A stretch of DNA of 35,782 bases from Candidatus Saccharimonadota bacterium. GTDB taxonomy: Bacteria > Patescibacteriota > Saccharimonadia > Saccharimonadales > Saccharimonadaceae. Made by a program: the position numbers and the translations under genes. Each line of letters starts with the position of its first letter. The first letter of the stretch is position 1. The DNA lies in NCBI GenBank assembly GCA_030529135.1, contig JAUMXO010000008.1:1-35782 (forward strand), written 5' to 3'. This document shows positions 1-7,586 of this stretch, one piece after another. The notes below the pieces were generated by a model. That model was given only the letters and a program-made list of their open reading frames with translations, had not been told where the DNA came from and searched no databases.

Positions 1-699
1 TTCGATGGCGACAACGCTCCTATCATCAAGGGTTCTGCTACTAAAGCTCTTGAGGGTGACAAAGAGGCCGAGGATGCCATTATGGAACTCGTCACTGCTA
101 TGGATGAATACTTTGACATTCCAGAACACGATCTTGATAAACCATTCCTCATGCCAATCGAGGATGTATTCTCAATCAAAGGCCGTGGTACTGTAGCTAC
201 CGGTCGTATCGAACAGGGTGTCGTAAAGTTGAATGACGAAGTTGAAATTGTCGGTCTTCGTGACACTCAAAAATCCGTGGTAACTGGTATTGAGGCCTTC
301 CACAAGACTCTCGATCAAGGTCAAGCTGGCGATAACGCTGGTCTCCTTCTTCGTGGTATTGAGCGTGATCAAATCGAACGTGGTCAGGTGATTGCCAAGC
401 CTGGTACTATTACCCCACACACCGAATTTGAAGCTCAGGTTTATATCCTAAAGAAAGAGGAAGGTGGTCGTCACACTCCATTTTCTAAGGGTTACAAGCC
501 GCAATTCTACTTCCGTACTACCGATGTAACTGGTGAAGTAGAGCTTCCAGCCGACAAAGAAATCGTCATGCCTGGCGATCAGGTAACCTTCAAGGTTAAA
601 CTCCTCGCCCCAGTAGCTATGAACGATCAAGACCGTTTCGCTATCCGTGAAGGTGGCAAAACCGTTGGTTCTGGTGTGATTACCAAAGTTATTAAATAA
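1..699 (+). CDS. tuf: Elongation factor Tu, C-terminal part (5' end outside window)
   Basis: The open frame runs from the first base with no start, so the gene begins upstream; about 232 residues are present. EF-Tu is the GTPase that carries aminoacyl-tRNA to the ribosomal A site. The visible part starts at the end of the G domain ([15 protein letters not shown]) and continues through domain 2 ([22 protein letters not shown], the usual tRNA-facing barrel, here with [12 protein letters not shown]) and domain 3 ([13 protein letters not shown], ending [14 protein letters not shown]). The GTP-binding motifs lie outside the window. It is followed at once by a rho-independent terminator and faces rpsJ, so it is the last gene of its transcript. 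Identification is secure from the near-canonical sequence. Confidence 0.98.
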   Translation, partial: FDGDNAPIIKGSATKALEGDKEAEDAIMELVTAMDEYFDIPEHDLDKPFLMPIEDVFSIKGRGTVATGRIEQGVVKLNDEVEIVGLRDTQKSVVTGIEAFHKTLDQGQAGDNAGLLLRGIERDQIERGQVIAKPGTITPHTEFEAQVYILKKEEGGRHTPFSKGYKPQFYFRTTDVTGEVELPADKEIVMPGDQVTFKVKLLAPVAMNDQDRFAIREGGKTVGSGVITKVIK

Positions 700-715
700 T
701 AGCTGAAAGCCTTTC

Positions 716-744
716 AAAAATTCCCCGAATGGGGAATTTTTGTT
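716..744 (+). terminator. Rho-independent terminator of tuf
   Basis: Perfect 11-bp stem: 716-726 (AAAAATTCCCC) pairs with 731-741, loop GAAT, and the T-run is part of the 3' arm. It begins 17 nt after the tuf stop. Confidence 0.9.
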
Positions 745-751
745 GTAAACT

Positions 752-789
752 AAAAAAGAAAGTCAGGACATGCGCCTGCTTTCTTTTTT
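752..789. terminator. Bidirectional terminator between tuf and rpsJ
   Basis: Arms 752-767 and 775-789 pair as AAAAAAGAAAG/CTTTCTTTTTT plus CAGG/CCTG, with one bulged T at 763 and a 7-nt loop. The A-rich 5' arm and T-rich 3' arm make it usable from either side, as expected between the convergent tuf and rpsJ. Confidence 0.8.
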
Positions 790-807
790 GTATCAGTGTC
801 TTTTACT

Positions 808-835
808 GGACTTTTCTTTATCTAAAGAAAAGTCC
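808..835. repeat. Perfect 13-bp inverted repeat just 3' of rpsJ
   Basis: 808-820 (GGACTTTTCTTTA) is the exact reverse complement of 823-835 with a 2-nt spacer, starting 7 nt after the rpsJ stop. No clean T-run follows on either strand. It probably protects the 3' end or helps the 752-789 terminator; this role is inferred. Confidence 0.6.
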
Positions 836-841
836 AAGTAT

Positions 842-1168
842 TTACATCTTAATTTCTGCATCTACACCAGCAGGGAGAGAGAGATTTTGGAGACTCTCAA
901 TAGTCTTCGGAGTAGCATTTAGGATGTCGATAAGGCGCTTATGCACCTTCATTTCAAAAGCTTCGCCACCAGTCTTGTAAACGTGTGGTGATTTAACCAC
1001 AGTAAACGTACTCTTCTTAGTAGGTAGTGGGATTGGCCCAGACACTTTAGCACCAGTCCGAATAGCAGTATCTACGATTTGACGAGCACTTTGGTCGATC
1101 ACTCGATGATCGTAAGCTTTTAGTCTGATTCTAATAGTTAGGCCTTCTGTTTTTTTGGCTTCTACCAT
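842..1168 (-). CDS. rpsJ: 30S ribosomal protein S10
   Basis: 108 residues, the usual S10 length with a slightly longer N-terminus. S10 sits in the 30S head and, as NusE, takes part in transcription antitermination. Recognisable stretches are [17 protein letters not shown] near the N-terminus, [19 protein letters not shown] in the middle and [18 protein letters not shown] near the end. The ATG at 1168 is preceded by a strong Shine-Dalgarno (GAGGAGG on the minus strand, in the complement of 1180-1190). In most bacteria rpsJ heads the S10 operon; here it is a single-gene unit facing tuf, with its own promoter and a leader of roughly 90 nt. Confidence 0.97.
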   Translation of the reverse strand: MVEAKKTEGLTIRIRLKAYDHRVIDQSARQIVDTAIRTGAKVSGPIPLPTKKSTFTVVKSPHVYKTGGEAFEMKVHKRLIDILNATPKTIESLQNLSLPAGVDAEIKM

Positions 1169-1260
1169 TTATCTTTCCTTCCTCCTCTATAACCTTAGGT
1201 TCGCTCTTAGATGGCTGCCAGTAAGTTTTTAGAGGTAGATAATTAATTTAATATATTTTC

Positions 1261-1289
1261 ATTATACCACACTTTGCACGAAAAAGCAA
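1261..1289 (-). promoter_or_regulatory. Sigma-70 type promoter of rpsJ
   Basis: Read on the minus strand: TTGCTT (-35), 17-nt spacer, TATAAT (-10), with TGG just before the -10. Predicted start is near 1254, giving a leader of about 86 nt to the rpsJ ATG at 1168. Confidence 0.75.
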
Positions 1290-1296
1290 GATAGAG

Positions 1297-1302
1297 TATA
1301 AT
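1297..1302 (+). promoter_or_regulatory. -10 box of a leaderless promoter (Mur ligase operon)
   Basis: TATAAT is followed by exactly 6 nt and then the ATG at 1309, so the +1 base would be the A of the start codon. No Shine-Dalgarno is present. This is the only one of the nine 6-nt cases without a TGn extension (GAG instead). It lies back to back with the rpsJ promoter. Confidence 0.7.
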
Positions 1303-1308
1303 TGATAC

Positions 1309-2577
1309 ATGAGTTTCGCAAAATTTAAGAAACGATTTTATTTCAAGTTAGCGAGATATTTTCAGTTTCTGGCGAATCGGTCTCTTAAGAGGTGGCACCC
1401 GCGAATCATTGCGGTGACTGGTTCGGCAGGCAAGACTACAATGCTGAATTTATTAGAGCATGAAATGGGCGTAAAAGCTCATTATTCCCATGACGCCAAC
1501 TCGGCTTTTGGTGTGCCTTTTGATCTCTTAGGTCTTAAAGGCGTTAAATCATCTAAACTCCGATGGATCTGGTTGATTATCGCAGCGCCAATCAGGTCTC
1601 TGTACTATAAACATGATGAACCTTTTTACGTAGTAGAAATAGATGGGGAAAGACCACATGAAGCCGAGTTCCTAGCTGAATGGCTAAAACCAGAAGTGAC
1701 GATTTGGGTGTCGGTGGGGCTTTCGCATGCGGTGCAATTTGAAAAGGTTGTGGAAGAAGGTGAGTATAAAGATCTAAAGAGTGCCATCACGGCAGAATTT
1801 GCAAACCTACCAGAAAACACGCAAAAACTAGTTTATATTGACGCTGATTCAAAGGCGATGGTTAAAGCTACAGAGGGAATTAAAGCAAAAGTTGTACCGA
1901 TTAAAAAATCTTTGCTAAAAAAATACGTAGTTTACCCTGATTCGACAGATTTTACCTACGGAGACACTACTTTTCACTTCAACCATCCTGAAGTAAAAGA
2001 TTTAGCCTTTCATTTATTTGTTTTACAGGATTTAATGAAATATTTGAAGTTGAAATTTGATCCAGATTTCTCACCAGTAAGACAGATGCCAGGGCGAAGT
2101 TCGTATTTTCATGGCATTAAGGGCATAAACATCGTAGATAGTAGCTACAACGCACACATGATTTCAATGGCATCAGTGCTAGATATGGTAAAGAGGATGC
2201 ATGCCGACAAAAAATGGTTGATAATTGGGGATATCGTGGATCAGGGTTCTTTAGAGGAAGAAGAGCACAAGAAACTGGCAAAATTAATCGCTGACGTAGA
2301 ACCTGATAAAGTAATTCTAGTTGGACGGAGAACTAAAAAATATACCGCCCCGGAATTAAAAAAGCTTGGCGTGTCGGCGGTAGCAACTACCGACCCAAAG
2401 AAGGCTCTCACTTATATAGAAAATCATATCACTGGTGGCGAAACATTAATCTTTAAAGGGAGCCAATATCTTGAATGGATTATTGAAAAATTACTTGCAG
2501 ACCCTCTAGATGCAAATAAACTCTGTCGACGTGATAAAGGTTCTATTCAAAGACGAAAGAATTGGGGGCTAGAATAA
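1309..2577 (+). CDS. Mur ligase family protein, MurF-like
   Basis: 422 residues. Mur ligases join amino acids to the UDP-MurNAc peptide using ATP. The P-loop VTGSAGKTT (about residues 36-44) comes almost directly after a short basic N-terminus, so the N-terminal UDP-substrate domain of classical MurF is missing. The middle carries EIDGERPHEAEFL and VSVGLSHAVQFE (Mur central-domain region), and the C-terminal domain has PGRSSYFHGIKGINIVDSSYNAH, the MurF-type signature before the third domain. It lacks the cysteine cluster of MurT. The start follows a -10 box by 6 nt with no ribosome-binding site. It heads a five-gene set with overlapping ends that includes two FemAB-like proteins, so a role in peptidoglycan or another envelope conjugate is likely; the exact substrate is not evident. 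Confidence 0.75.
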   Translation: MSFAKFKKRFYFKLARYFQFLANRSLKRWHPRIIAVTGSAGKTTMLNLLEHEMGVKAHYSHDANSAFGVPFDLLGLKGVKSSKLRWIWLIIAAPIRSLYYKHDEPFYVVEIDGERPHEAEFLAEWLKPEVTIWVSVGLSHAVQFEKVVEEGEYKDLKSAITAEFANLPENTQKLVYIDADSKAMVKATEGIKAKVVPIKKSLLKKYVVYPDSTDFTYGDTTFHFNHPEVKDLAFHLFVLQDLMKYLKLKFDPDFSPVRQMPGRSSYFHGIKGINIVDSSYNAHMISMASVLDMVKRMHADKKWLIIGDIVDQGSLEEEEHKKLAKLIADVEPDKVILVGRRTKKYTAPELKKLGVSAVATTDPKKALTYIENHITGGETLIFKGSQYLEWIIEKLLADPLDANKLCRRDKGSIQRRKNWGLE

Positions 2578-3299
2578 TGGCAGATCTTTATATTATCCAT
2601 GGCTGGACATACACTGTAGAGCCTTGGGCTAGAACACTAAAAATTATGGAAGCTAATGGTGTAAAAGTGAAAATGCTTCACGTGCCAGGTTTGACCGAAC
2701 CAAGTAAGAAAGTTTTTGAGATCGAGGATTATATAAAGTGGGCAGACCAAACTATCCCAGATGGCGCAATTGCACTTGGTCATTCTAATGGCGGGCGAAT
2801 TTTGCTAAATCTTTGTTCCAATAAACCTGGTAAGCTATCTAATCTAATCTTACTCGATTCGGCTGGAGTTTACGAAGCTTCTTATAAGAAACGTATGGTA
2901 GAAAAGCTCGCTAAGATGGGCCGGCCACTCAAGAAAATTCCAGTTGTAGACAAAGCATTTCATAAGTTTACTGGCACAACCGATTATTCTAAAGCGCCAG
3001 AGAATATGAAACAAACCTTGGTAAATATGCTCGAATCAGATAAAAAATTAAATATTAGCAATGTGACAACTAAAACATTTATCTTGTGGGGTAAAAAAGA
3101 TACCACCACGCCACCTAGACAAGCCACAGCAATCTATGAGAAACTGCCGAATGCAGAGCTAAAATTTTATGCTACCTGGACTCACGCACCATACATTTCT
3201 GATCCCGAAGGGCTAGCCAGGGCGCTCACAAAACTAGTAGAAAGGCTCAAAAAATCCAAACCAATAACAAAGATTCCTGCGGAGAAAACTAATGGCTAA
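2577..3299 (+). CDS. Alpha/beta hydrolase
   Basis: 240 residues from the ATG that overlaps the last base of the preceding stop (TAATG). A GGGGG run about 9 nt upstream supports this start over an in-frame TTG at 2562. The alpha/beta-hydrolase fold shows the oxyanion-type IIHGWT, the nucleophile elbow GHSNGG (Ser about residue 70), the acid in LWGKKDTTTP and the His in TWTHAPYISDP, so the catalytic triad looks complete. Substrate is unknown. Placement between a Mur ligase and a DegT-like enzyme suggests an esterase or amidase step on an envelope precursor, but this rests on context only. Confidence 0.75.
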   Translation: MADLYIIHGWTYTVEPWARTLKIMEANGVKVKMLHVPGLTEPSKKVFEIEDYIKWADQTIPDGAIALGHSNGGRILLNLCSNKPGKLSNLILLDSAGVYEASYKKRMVEKLAKMGRPLKKIPVVDKAFHKFTGTTDYSKAPENMKQTLVNMLESDKKLNISNVTTKTFILWGKKDTTTPPRQATAIYEKLPNAELKFYATWTHAPYISDPEGLARALTKLVERLKKSKPITKIPAEKTNG

Positions 3300-4431
3300 A
3301 CGGTTTTATTTAGGATTAAATGCTGGTGGGCCTAAGATCTCCGAAATGCTATTTACCCATGGTAATTCGCAAAACGTTAGGGAATTAAACGAGTATTTGG
3401 CCGGAAAATATCAAGGCGCTCCCATTCTTTGCAAAAATGGCCGCTCGGCCCTAGCAATAGCCTTGAAAGCCTACTTTGATCCGGGCGATAAAATCATTGT
3501 GAATGGATTTACTTGTTATGCAGTGTACGAGGCGATTAAGGCAGCCGAAATGGTCCCAGTTTTTATGGATATAGACCCAAAAAATCTAAATTTTTCAACA
3601 GAAATCTTAGAAAATTTCTGGAAAAAAATGAGAAAAGAACGACTCTCTACTGCCAAGATTAAGGGAATTATTATCCAGAATACCTTAGGCAATCCTGTAG
3701 AAATAGACAAGATAGAAGATTTCGCCGATAAACACGGACTTGTCATCATTGAAGATTTGGCACATTCGGCAGGAGTAAAATACAATCTCAAAAAGGAGGC
3801 CGGAACGGTGGGCGCAGCAACCGTATTATCTTTCGGTAAGGATAAGTCTATTAATACGATCTCTGGGGGCGCCGCCATTTTAAGAGCACCTCAGAAGCAC
3901 GGGGTTTTAGCACCCACCAAACTTCCTCGATTTTCGGATGTTTTAAGAGCCAGGTTTTATCCGCTATTATGCGGAATAAGCAAAGGCTTAAACCATGTTC
4001 ATCTAGGTGGAGCTTTGATGTACTTTTTCATGACAGTGCATTGGGTAGAAAAATCCGCCGACAATAAGTTGAGTCTAAACCGAAGGATGCCTAAATTTGA
4101 AGCAAAATTAGCCTTGAGACAATTAAAGCAACTACATCATAGAGGCGAGCCTCCACTTAGGAAGTTCTATTTGGTAAAAAATCGCGCCGAGGTATTAGAA
4201 AAATTAAAGGAGTCTGGCTATTTCTTTAGTAGTTTTTGGTATGAAAAACCAGTATCGCCACTAAGATACTACAAAAAAGTTGAATTTCCTGAGAAAGATT
4301 GTCCTAATGCAGTAAAAGTAGCTGAAGAAATCATTAATCTGCCGACTTATTATAGCGATACGGAACTAAAAAAAGCTCGCAAAATTATCGAGCCATACCT
4401 AGTGGGAGGAAAATATGGATTCTCAAATTAA
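3292..4431 (+). CDS. DegT/DnrJ/EryC1/StrS-like PLP-dependent enzyme
   Basis: 379 residues, overlapping the upstream gene by 8 nt. The family transaminates keto-sugars of envelope glycans using PLP. Visible signatures: GRSALAIALKAYFDPGDKIIV (cofactor-phosphate region), the pyridine-binding Asp in IIEDLAHSAG and the presumed Schiff-base Lys in LSFGKDKSINTISGGAA. The spacing GKDKS differs from the usual SFH.TK motif, so which Lys forms the imine is uncertain. The C-terminal third (LRYYKKVEFPEKDCPNAVKVAEEIINLP) is typical of the family. Operon context with FemAB-like proteins suggests it makes or modifies an amino sugar or amino-acid unit for the cell wall. Confidence 0.75.
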   Translation: MAKRFYLGLNAGGPKISEMLFTHGNSQNVRELNEYLAGKYQGAPILCKNGRSALAIALKAYFDPGDKIIVNGFTCYAVYEAIKAAEMVPVFMDIDPKNLNFSTEILENFWKKMRKERLSTAKIKGIIIQNTLGNPVEIDKIEDFADKHGLVIIEDLAHSAGVKYNLKKEAGTVGAATVLSFGKDKSINTISGGAAILRAPQKHGVLAPTKLPRFSDVLRARFYPLLCGISKGLNHVHLGGALMYFFMTVHWVEKSADNKLSLNRRMPKFEAKLALRQLKQLHHRGEPPLRKFYLVKNRAEVLEKLKESGYFFSSFWYEKPVSPLRYYKKVEFPEKDCPNAVKVAEEIINLPTYYSDTELKKARKIIEPYLVGGKYGFSN

Positions 4432-5401
4432 ATGGGATAAAATTGTTAAGAAATATCCGGAAGCAAATTTTTTACAGTCGCCAGAATATGCCAAAATGAA
4501 TGAAATTTTGGGTGCGAAAGTAATTGCCGAAGAGTTCCATGGCAAGGGGTACGCACTGATGATTGTAAGAAATGCCAAAAGAGGAAGGTATCTGGAAATT
4601 CCTTGTGGCCCGCTGACTAACTGGCAGGATAAAAAAGCTGTGGATGAAATTTTTCAAAAAATTATTAAGATAGCATCGGAAGAAAAATGCGTGTTTGTGC
4701 GAATACGTCCACAGCTGACGGCGGATCGTAATAATTTACAAATCTTAGAAAAGCACGGAGCAAAAAAATCACCGATGCACCTAGCGGCTGAACATACCGT
4801 AATGATTGATTTAAATAGTACGGAAGAAGAGCTGCTAGCTAAAATGCGACGCCAAACTAGATATGAAGTAAGAAGAGCAGATAAGCTCGGAATCAAAGTG
4901 ATATGTGACCGCGACAAAGCATTATTTGAGGAATTCCAAAAATGCCAGGCCGAAACCGCCAAAAGACAAAATTTTGTACCACCGTCTCTTAAAACTCTAA
5001 TGGCTGAAAGAGAAGCGTTTGGTGACAAAATTATAATCTATAAGGCAATAACTGACAAGAAAGAACCAATTGCCTATGGATTAATTATCAAAAATGGCTT
5101 GGAGGCGGACTATTACGAGGCGGCTTCGACACTTTTAAATCGTAAATTGCCTGGCGCATACGCTTTGCTCTGGCAAGTCATGAAAGATTTGAAAGCAGAA
5201 GGATATCAGCGTTTTAATCTTTGGGGGATTGCGCCAGCAGGGCAGCCAAATCATCGTTACGCTGGAGTGACGACATTTAAAACTGGTTTTGGCGGGGAAG
5301 TTGTGGAATATGTACCAGCGCACGATTTAATAATTTCTAAAATAAAATATATTAAAAATCTGACAGTGGAGACAATGCGAAAAAAACGGAGGCATTTGTG
5401 A
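4415..5401 (+). CDS. FemAB-like (GNAT-fold) peptidoglycan interpeptide transferase, copy 1
   Basis: 328 residues, overlapping the upstream gene by 17 nt; GGAGG at 4406-4410 gives the ATG a good ribosome-binding site. Fem ligases take an amino acid from aminoacyl-tRNA and add it to the lipid II stem peptide. The sequence has the doubled GNAT-like layout: N-terminal PEANFLQSPEYAKMNEILG, a hydrophilic middle with MRRQTRYEVRRADKLGI, and a C-terminal acetyltransferase-like part with AYALLWQVMKDLKAEGYQRFNLWGIAP. It ends in a basic MRKKRRHL tail. It is a paralogue of the next gene, sharing NFLQS, VRIRPQL, MHLAAEHT/MYLSVEYA, RFNLWGI/RYNLWGI and EVVEYVPAHDL/EELKYTPAHDL in the same order. Confidence 0.82.
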   Translation: MDSQIKWDKIVKKYPEANFLQSPEYAKMNEILGAKVIAEEFHGKGYALMIVRNAKRGRYLEIPCGPLTNWQDKKAVDEIFQKIIKIASEEKCVFVRIRPQLTADRNNLQILEKHGAKKSPMHLAAEHTVMIDLNSTEEELLAKMRRQTRYEVRRADKLGIKVICDRDKALFEEFQKCQAETAKRQNFVPPSLKTLMAEREAFGDKIIIYKAITDKKEPIAYGLIIKNGLEADYYEAASTLLNRKLPGAYALLWQVMKDLKAEGYQRFNLWGIAPAGQPNHRYAGVTTFKTGFGGEVVEYVPAHDLIISKIKYIKNLTVETMRKKRRHL

Positions 5402-6417
5402 TCAATCTAAAAGATGCTACATCAAAAAGTGAATGGGACGATTTCGTGGCAAAAAGGCCAGAAGCAAATTTTTTGCAAAGCTGGGACTTTTATGAATTTC
5501 ATATTGCGCGAGGGAATAAAGTAGTGAGAAGGCTAGTACTGGAAAATAATAAGATTGTAGGCGCATACGCTGGAGTAGTAGAAACGGCAAAACGCGGGAC
5601 CTATCTTGCGATTGCAGGCGGACCTCTAATAGATTGGGACAACAAAAAGCTCATCAAAATAGTATTCGACGATATTAAAAAAGCAGGCTTAAAAAATAGC
5701 TGTGTATTCGTACGAGTACGTCCGCAACTTGAATTATCCGAAAAATCCCTGAAGATTATGACGGAGAATGGATTAGTCAAAGCACCAATGTATCTTTCGG
5801 TAGAATATGCTGGAATCTTAGACCTCAACAAATCCGAAGAGGAAATTTTAGCCGGCGCATCGCAGGGTTTTCGAAGAAAACTCAGAAAAGCTAAGAAAAA
5901 TGAAGTGGAAATTAGCGCTCTAGCAGATGATGACTCAATTAAAAATTTTTGCAAACTAGAAAAAATGCATGCCGAAAGACAAAAATACGTAGCCTTTTCT
6001 ACTAACTTTTTGACTAAACAATTTGAGGCCTTTAGAAATGGCGGGGAAGTTTTGATTTATACCGCAAAAAAAGACGGAGAAATCTTGGCGCAAAATTTTA
6101 TGATTTTTTATGGTCCGGAAGCAAGCTATCATTACGGAGTGTCGTCTGAGCTTGGGACGAAGTACTCGGCAGCGCCTTTACTCCATCTCGCCGCAATGGA
6201 AGAAGCTAGAAAACGAGGTTGCGTACGTTATAATCTATGGGGGATTGTAGGAAAAGAAGAAACTTCACATCGTTTTTATGGAGTTTCGGAATTTAAGCGC
6301 TCGTTTGGATGCGAGGAACTAAAATACACCCCGGCGCATGATTTAGTTTTAAAGCCATTAAAGTATCAAGTAACTAAAATGATTGAAAACGCTCGTAAGA
6401 AAAAGCGCCATATTTAA
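5398..6417 (+). CDS. FemAB-like peptidoglycan interpeptide transferase, copy 2
   Basis: 339 residues; starts with GTG inside GTGA, overlapping the stop of copy 1 by 4 nt, so the two are translationally coupled. Same domain order as copy 1 (PEANFLQSWDFYEFHIARG, SCVFVRVRPQLELSEKS, MYLSVEYAGILDLNKSEEE, RYNLWGIVGKEETSHRFYGVSEFKRSFG) and a basic ARKKKRHI tail. Sequential Fem proteins usually add successive residues of a cross-bridge, so two divergent copies would fit a two-step branch peptide; this is inferred from FemA/FemB/FemX precedent. It is the last gene of the operon; a fresh promoter follows directly. Confidence 0.82.
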   Translation: MINLKDATSKSEWDDFVAKRPEANFLQSWDFYEFHIARGNKVVRRLVLENNKIVGAYAGVVETAKRGTYLAIAGGPLIDWDNKKLIKIVFDDIKKAGLKNSCVFVRVRPQLELSEKSLKIMTENGLVKAPMYLSVEYAGILDLNKSEEEILAGASQGFRRKLRKAKKNEVEISALADDDSIKNFCKLEKMHAERQKYVAFSTNFLTKQFEAFRNGGEVLIYTAKKDGEILAQNFMIFYGPEASYHYGVSSELGTKYSAAPLLHLAAMEEARKRGCVRYNLWGIVGKEETSHRFYGVSEFKRSFGCEELKYTPAHDLVLKPLKYQVTKMIENARKKKRHI

Positions 6418-6426
6418 TTCTAAATG

Positions 6427-6435
6427 TGCTATAAT
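6427..6435 (+). promoter_or_regulatory. Extended -10 promoter of the DUF308 gene
   Basis: TGC-TATAAT, predicted start near 6442, leader of about 24 nt carrying AAAAAGG as ribosome-binding site before the ATG at 6466. This is a leadered promoter, in contrast to the 6-nt class. Confidence 0.7.
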
Positions 6436-6465
6436 ATAAGCATAAGAATTTAAAAAGGTATTTTT

Positions 6466-7071
6466 ATGGCACACATTAATCGTAGATTCATCGATAAACA
6501 TTGGTCTGTATTTATTACGAGAGGCTTACTGGCTTCTATATTTGGAATTTTGGCATTATTTGGAAGTATGAGCGACGAAATCGTTATTTCGATGATTTCA
6601 GTATTTTTACTTTTGATGGGTATCGTGGACTCAGTCAGCGCGCTTTATGCCTCTGTTAAAAAGCATGGCTGGCTCAATTCTGTGATTGATGCCTTAATCG
6701 ATATCGCTGCAGCCCTAATATTATTATTTTTCGCCAAGAATAATATCGTAGTTGCTCTTGTGGTGATCGCAGTTTACACTATCGTGTCTGGCATCGTTGA
6801 TATATTCCATGCTTTTCTTTCGACGGTAGATCCAACCGATCGTTTTATTCGAGTACTCGCTGGTGTAATTGGCTGCATAATAGGGGTGGTAATATTGAAT
6901 TCAGGAAATTTTGAAAAGACCACTTTCGTTCGCTTCTTCGGTACATATGCGTTGATTGTAGGGGTAACCAGTTTGATTTATGGGGTACATAATCGTTCGC
7001 AAAATATCGAAGATAAACTAGCAAGAAGCCAATCGGCAAAGAAGAAAGTCAAGAAATCTCATAAAAAATAG
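6466..7071 (+). CDS. DUF308 (HdeD-like) membrane protein
   Basis: 201 residues with about six hydrophobic segments in pairs (GLLASIFGILALFGSM, ISMISVFLLLMGIVDSVSALYA, DALIDIAAALILLFFA, VVALVVIAVYTIVSGIVDIFHAF, VLAGVIGCIIGVVILN, FFGTYALIVGVTSLIYGV), then a very basic cytoplasmic tail ending KKKVKKSHKK. The repeated two-helix pattern with G-rich turns is that of DUF308/HdeD proteins, which are inner-membrane proteins linked to acid stress in enterobacteria. No function can be given here. It is a single-gene unit with its own promoter, and another promoter begins right after its stop. Confidence 0.75.
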   Translation: MAHINRRFIDKHWSVFITRGLLASIFGILALFGSMSDEIVISMISVFLLLMGIVDSVSALYASVKKHGWLNSVIDALIDIAAALILLFFAKNNIVVALVVIAVYTIVSGIVDIFHAFLSTVDPTDRFIRVLAGVIGCIIGVVILNSGNFEKTTFVRFFGTYALIVGVTSLIYGVHNRSQNIEDKLARSQSAKKKVKKSHKK

Positions 7072-7100
7072 TTGACTTTTTAGCTTAAGTGTGATATTAT
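7072..7100 (+). promoter_or_regulatory. Sigma-70 promoter of the 117-residue protein gene
   Basis: TTGACT, 17-nt spacer, TATTAT, with TGA directly before the -10. The TTG begins at the last base of the upstream stop codon. Predicted start near 7107 gives a leader of about 37 nt. Confidence 0.8.
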
Positions 7101-7143
7101 TATAAGATATGCTTTAGGTCATACTAGAAAAGGGGGTGTGTGT

Positions 7144-7497
7144 ATGAAAAGTATGGAAAGAGCATCGTCGTTTAGAGAAAAGAATAAAGAAATATTGGTG
7201 TCAGCAAGCCAAATCTGTAACCTAACCGACCGTACGATGTGGTCGTATGGGTCAGGCGGAGAAGTCGTGGAGTTTGATCCAATCTCCATGAAAGACTCGC
7301 CGGATTTTGAAGGAGACATTCTCTACTATATAGTAGAGAATGGCAGTACTTTATCAAAAGATCCATATCTTAAGAAAAAAGTGCTGCACCCCGAATTCCG
7401 GGGTATCGGAAGAGGGGGTGTTGGTATTGTCCGCTTAAGAAAGCGTGACAATACAGTTATAGTGCCAGTCGGCACAGAATTACTACTGGCAAATTAA
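7144..7497 (+). CDS. Unknown protein of 117 residues
   Basis: I do not recognise the family. ATG 7144 is preferred over GTG 7138 because the Shine-Dalgarno AAAAGGGGG (7128-7136) lies 7 nt before the ATG but only 1 nt before the GTG. The protein is soluble, with a helical charged N-terminus (MERASSFREKNKEILVSASQ) and a C-terminal half likely rich in beta strands (VGIVRLRKRDNTVIVPVGTELLL). There are no membrane segments and only one cysteine. It has its own near-consensus promoter and a perfect terminator, so it is an independent and probably well expressed gene. Confidence 0.7.
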   Translation: MKSMERASSFREKNKEILVSASQICNLTDRTMWSYGSGGEVVEFDPISMKDSPDFEGDILYYIVENGSTLSKDPYLKKKVLHPEFRGIGRGGVGIVRLRKRDNTVIVPVGTELLLAN

Positions 7498-7516
7498 CAA
7501 TTATTTTTTTCTCTCT

Positions 7517-7549
7517 AAGCCCAGAATCTAAATGATTCTGGGCTTTTTT
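7517..7549 (+). terminator. Rho-independent terminator
   Basis: Perfect 12-bp stem (7517-7528 with 7534-7545), loop TAAAT, followed by a T-run within CTTTTTT. It ends the gene at 7144-7497. Confidence 0.95.
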
Positions 7550-7558
7550 CCTTTCATA

Positions 7559-7583
7559 TGGTATAATTTAAAACCAAAGGAGG
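7559..7583 (+). promoter_or_regulatory. Extended -10 promoter and ribosome-binding site of the galU-like gene
   Basis: TGG-TATAAT at 7559-7567; AAAGGAGG at 7576-7583 lies 3 nt before ATG 7587. Predicted leader is about 13 nt. Confidence 0.75.
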
Positions 7584-7586
7584 TTT

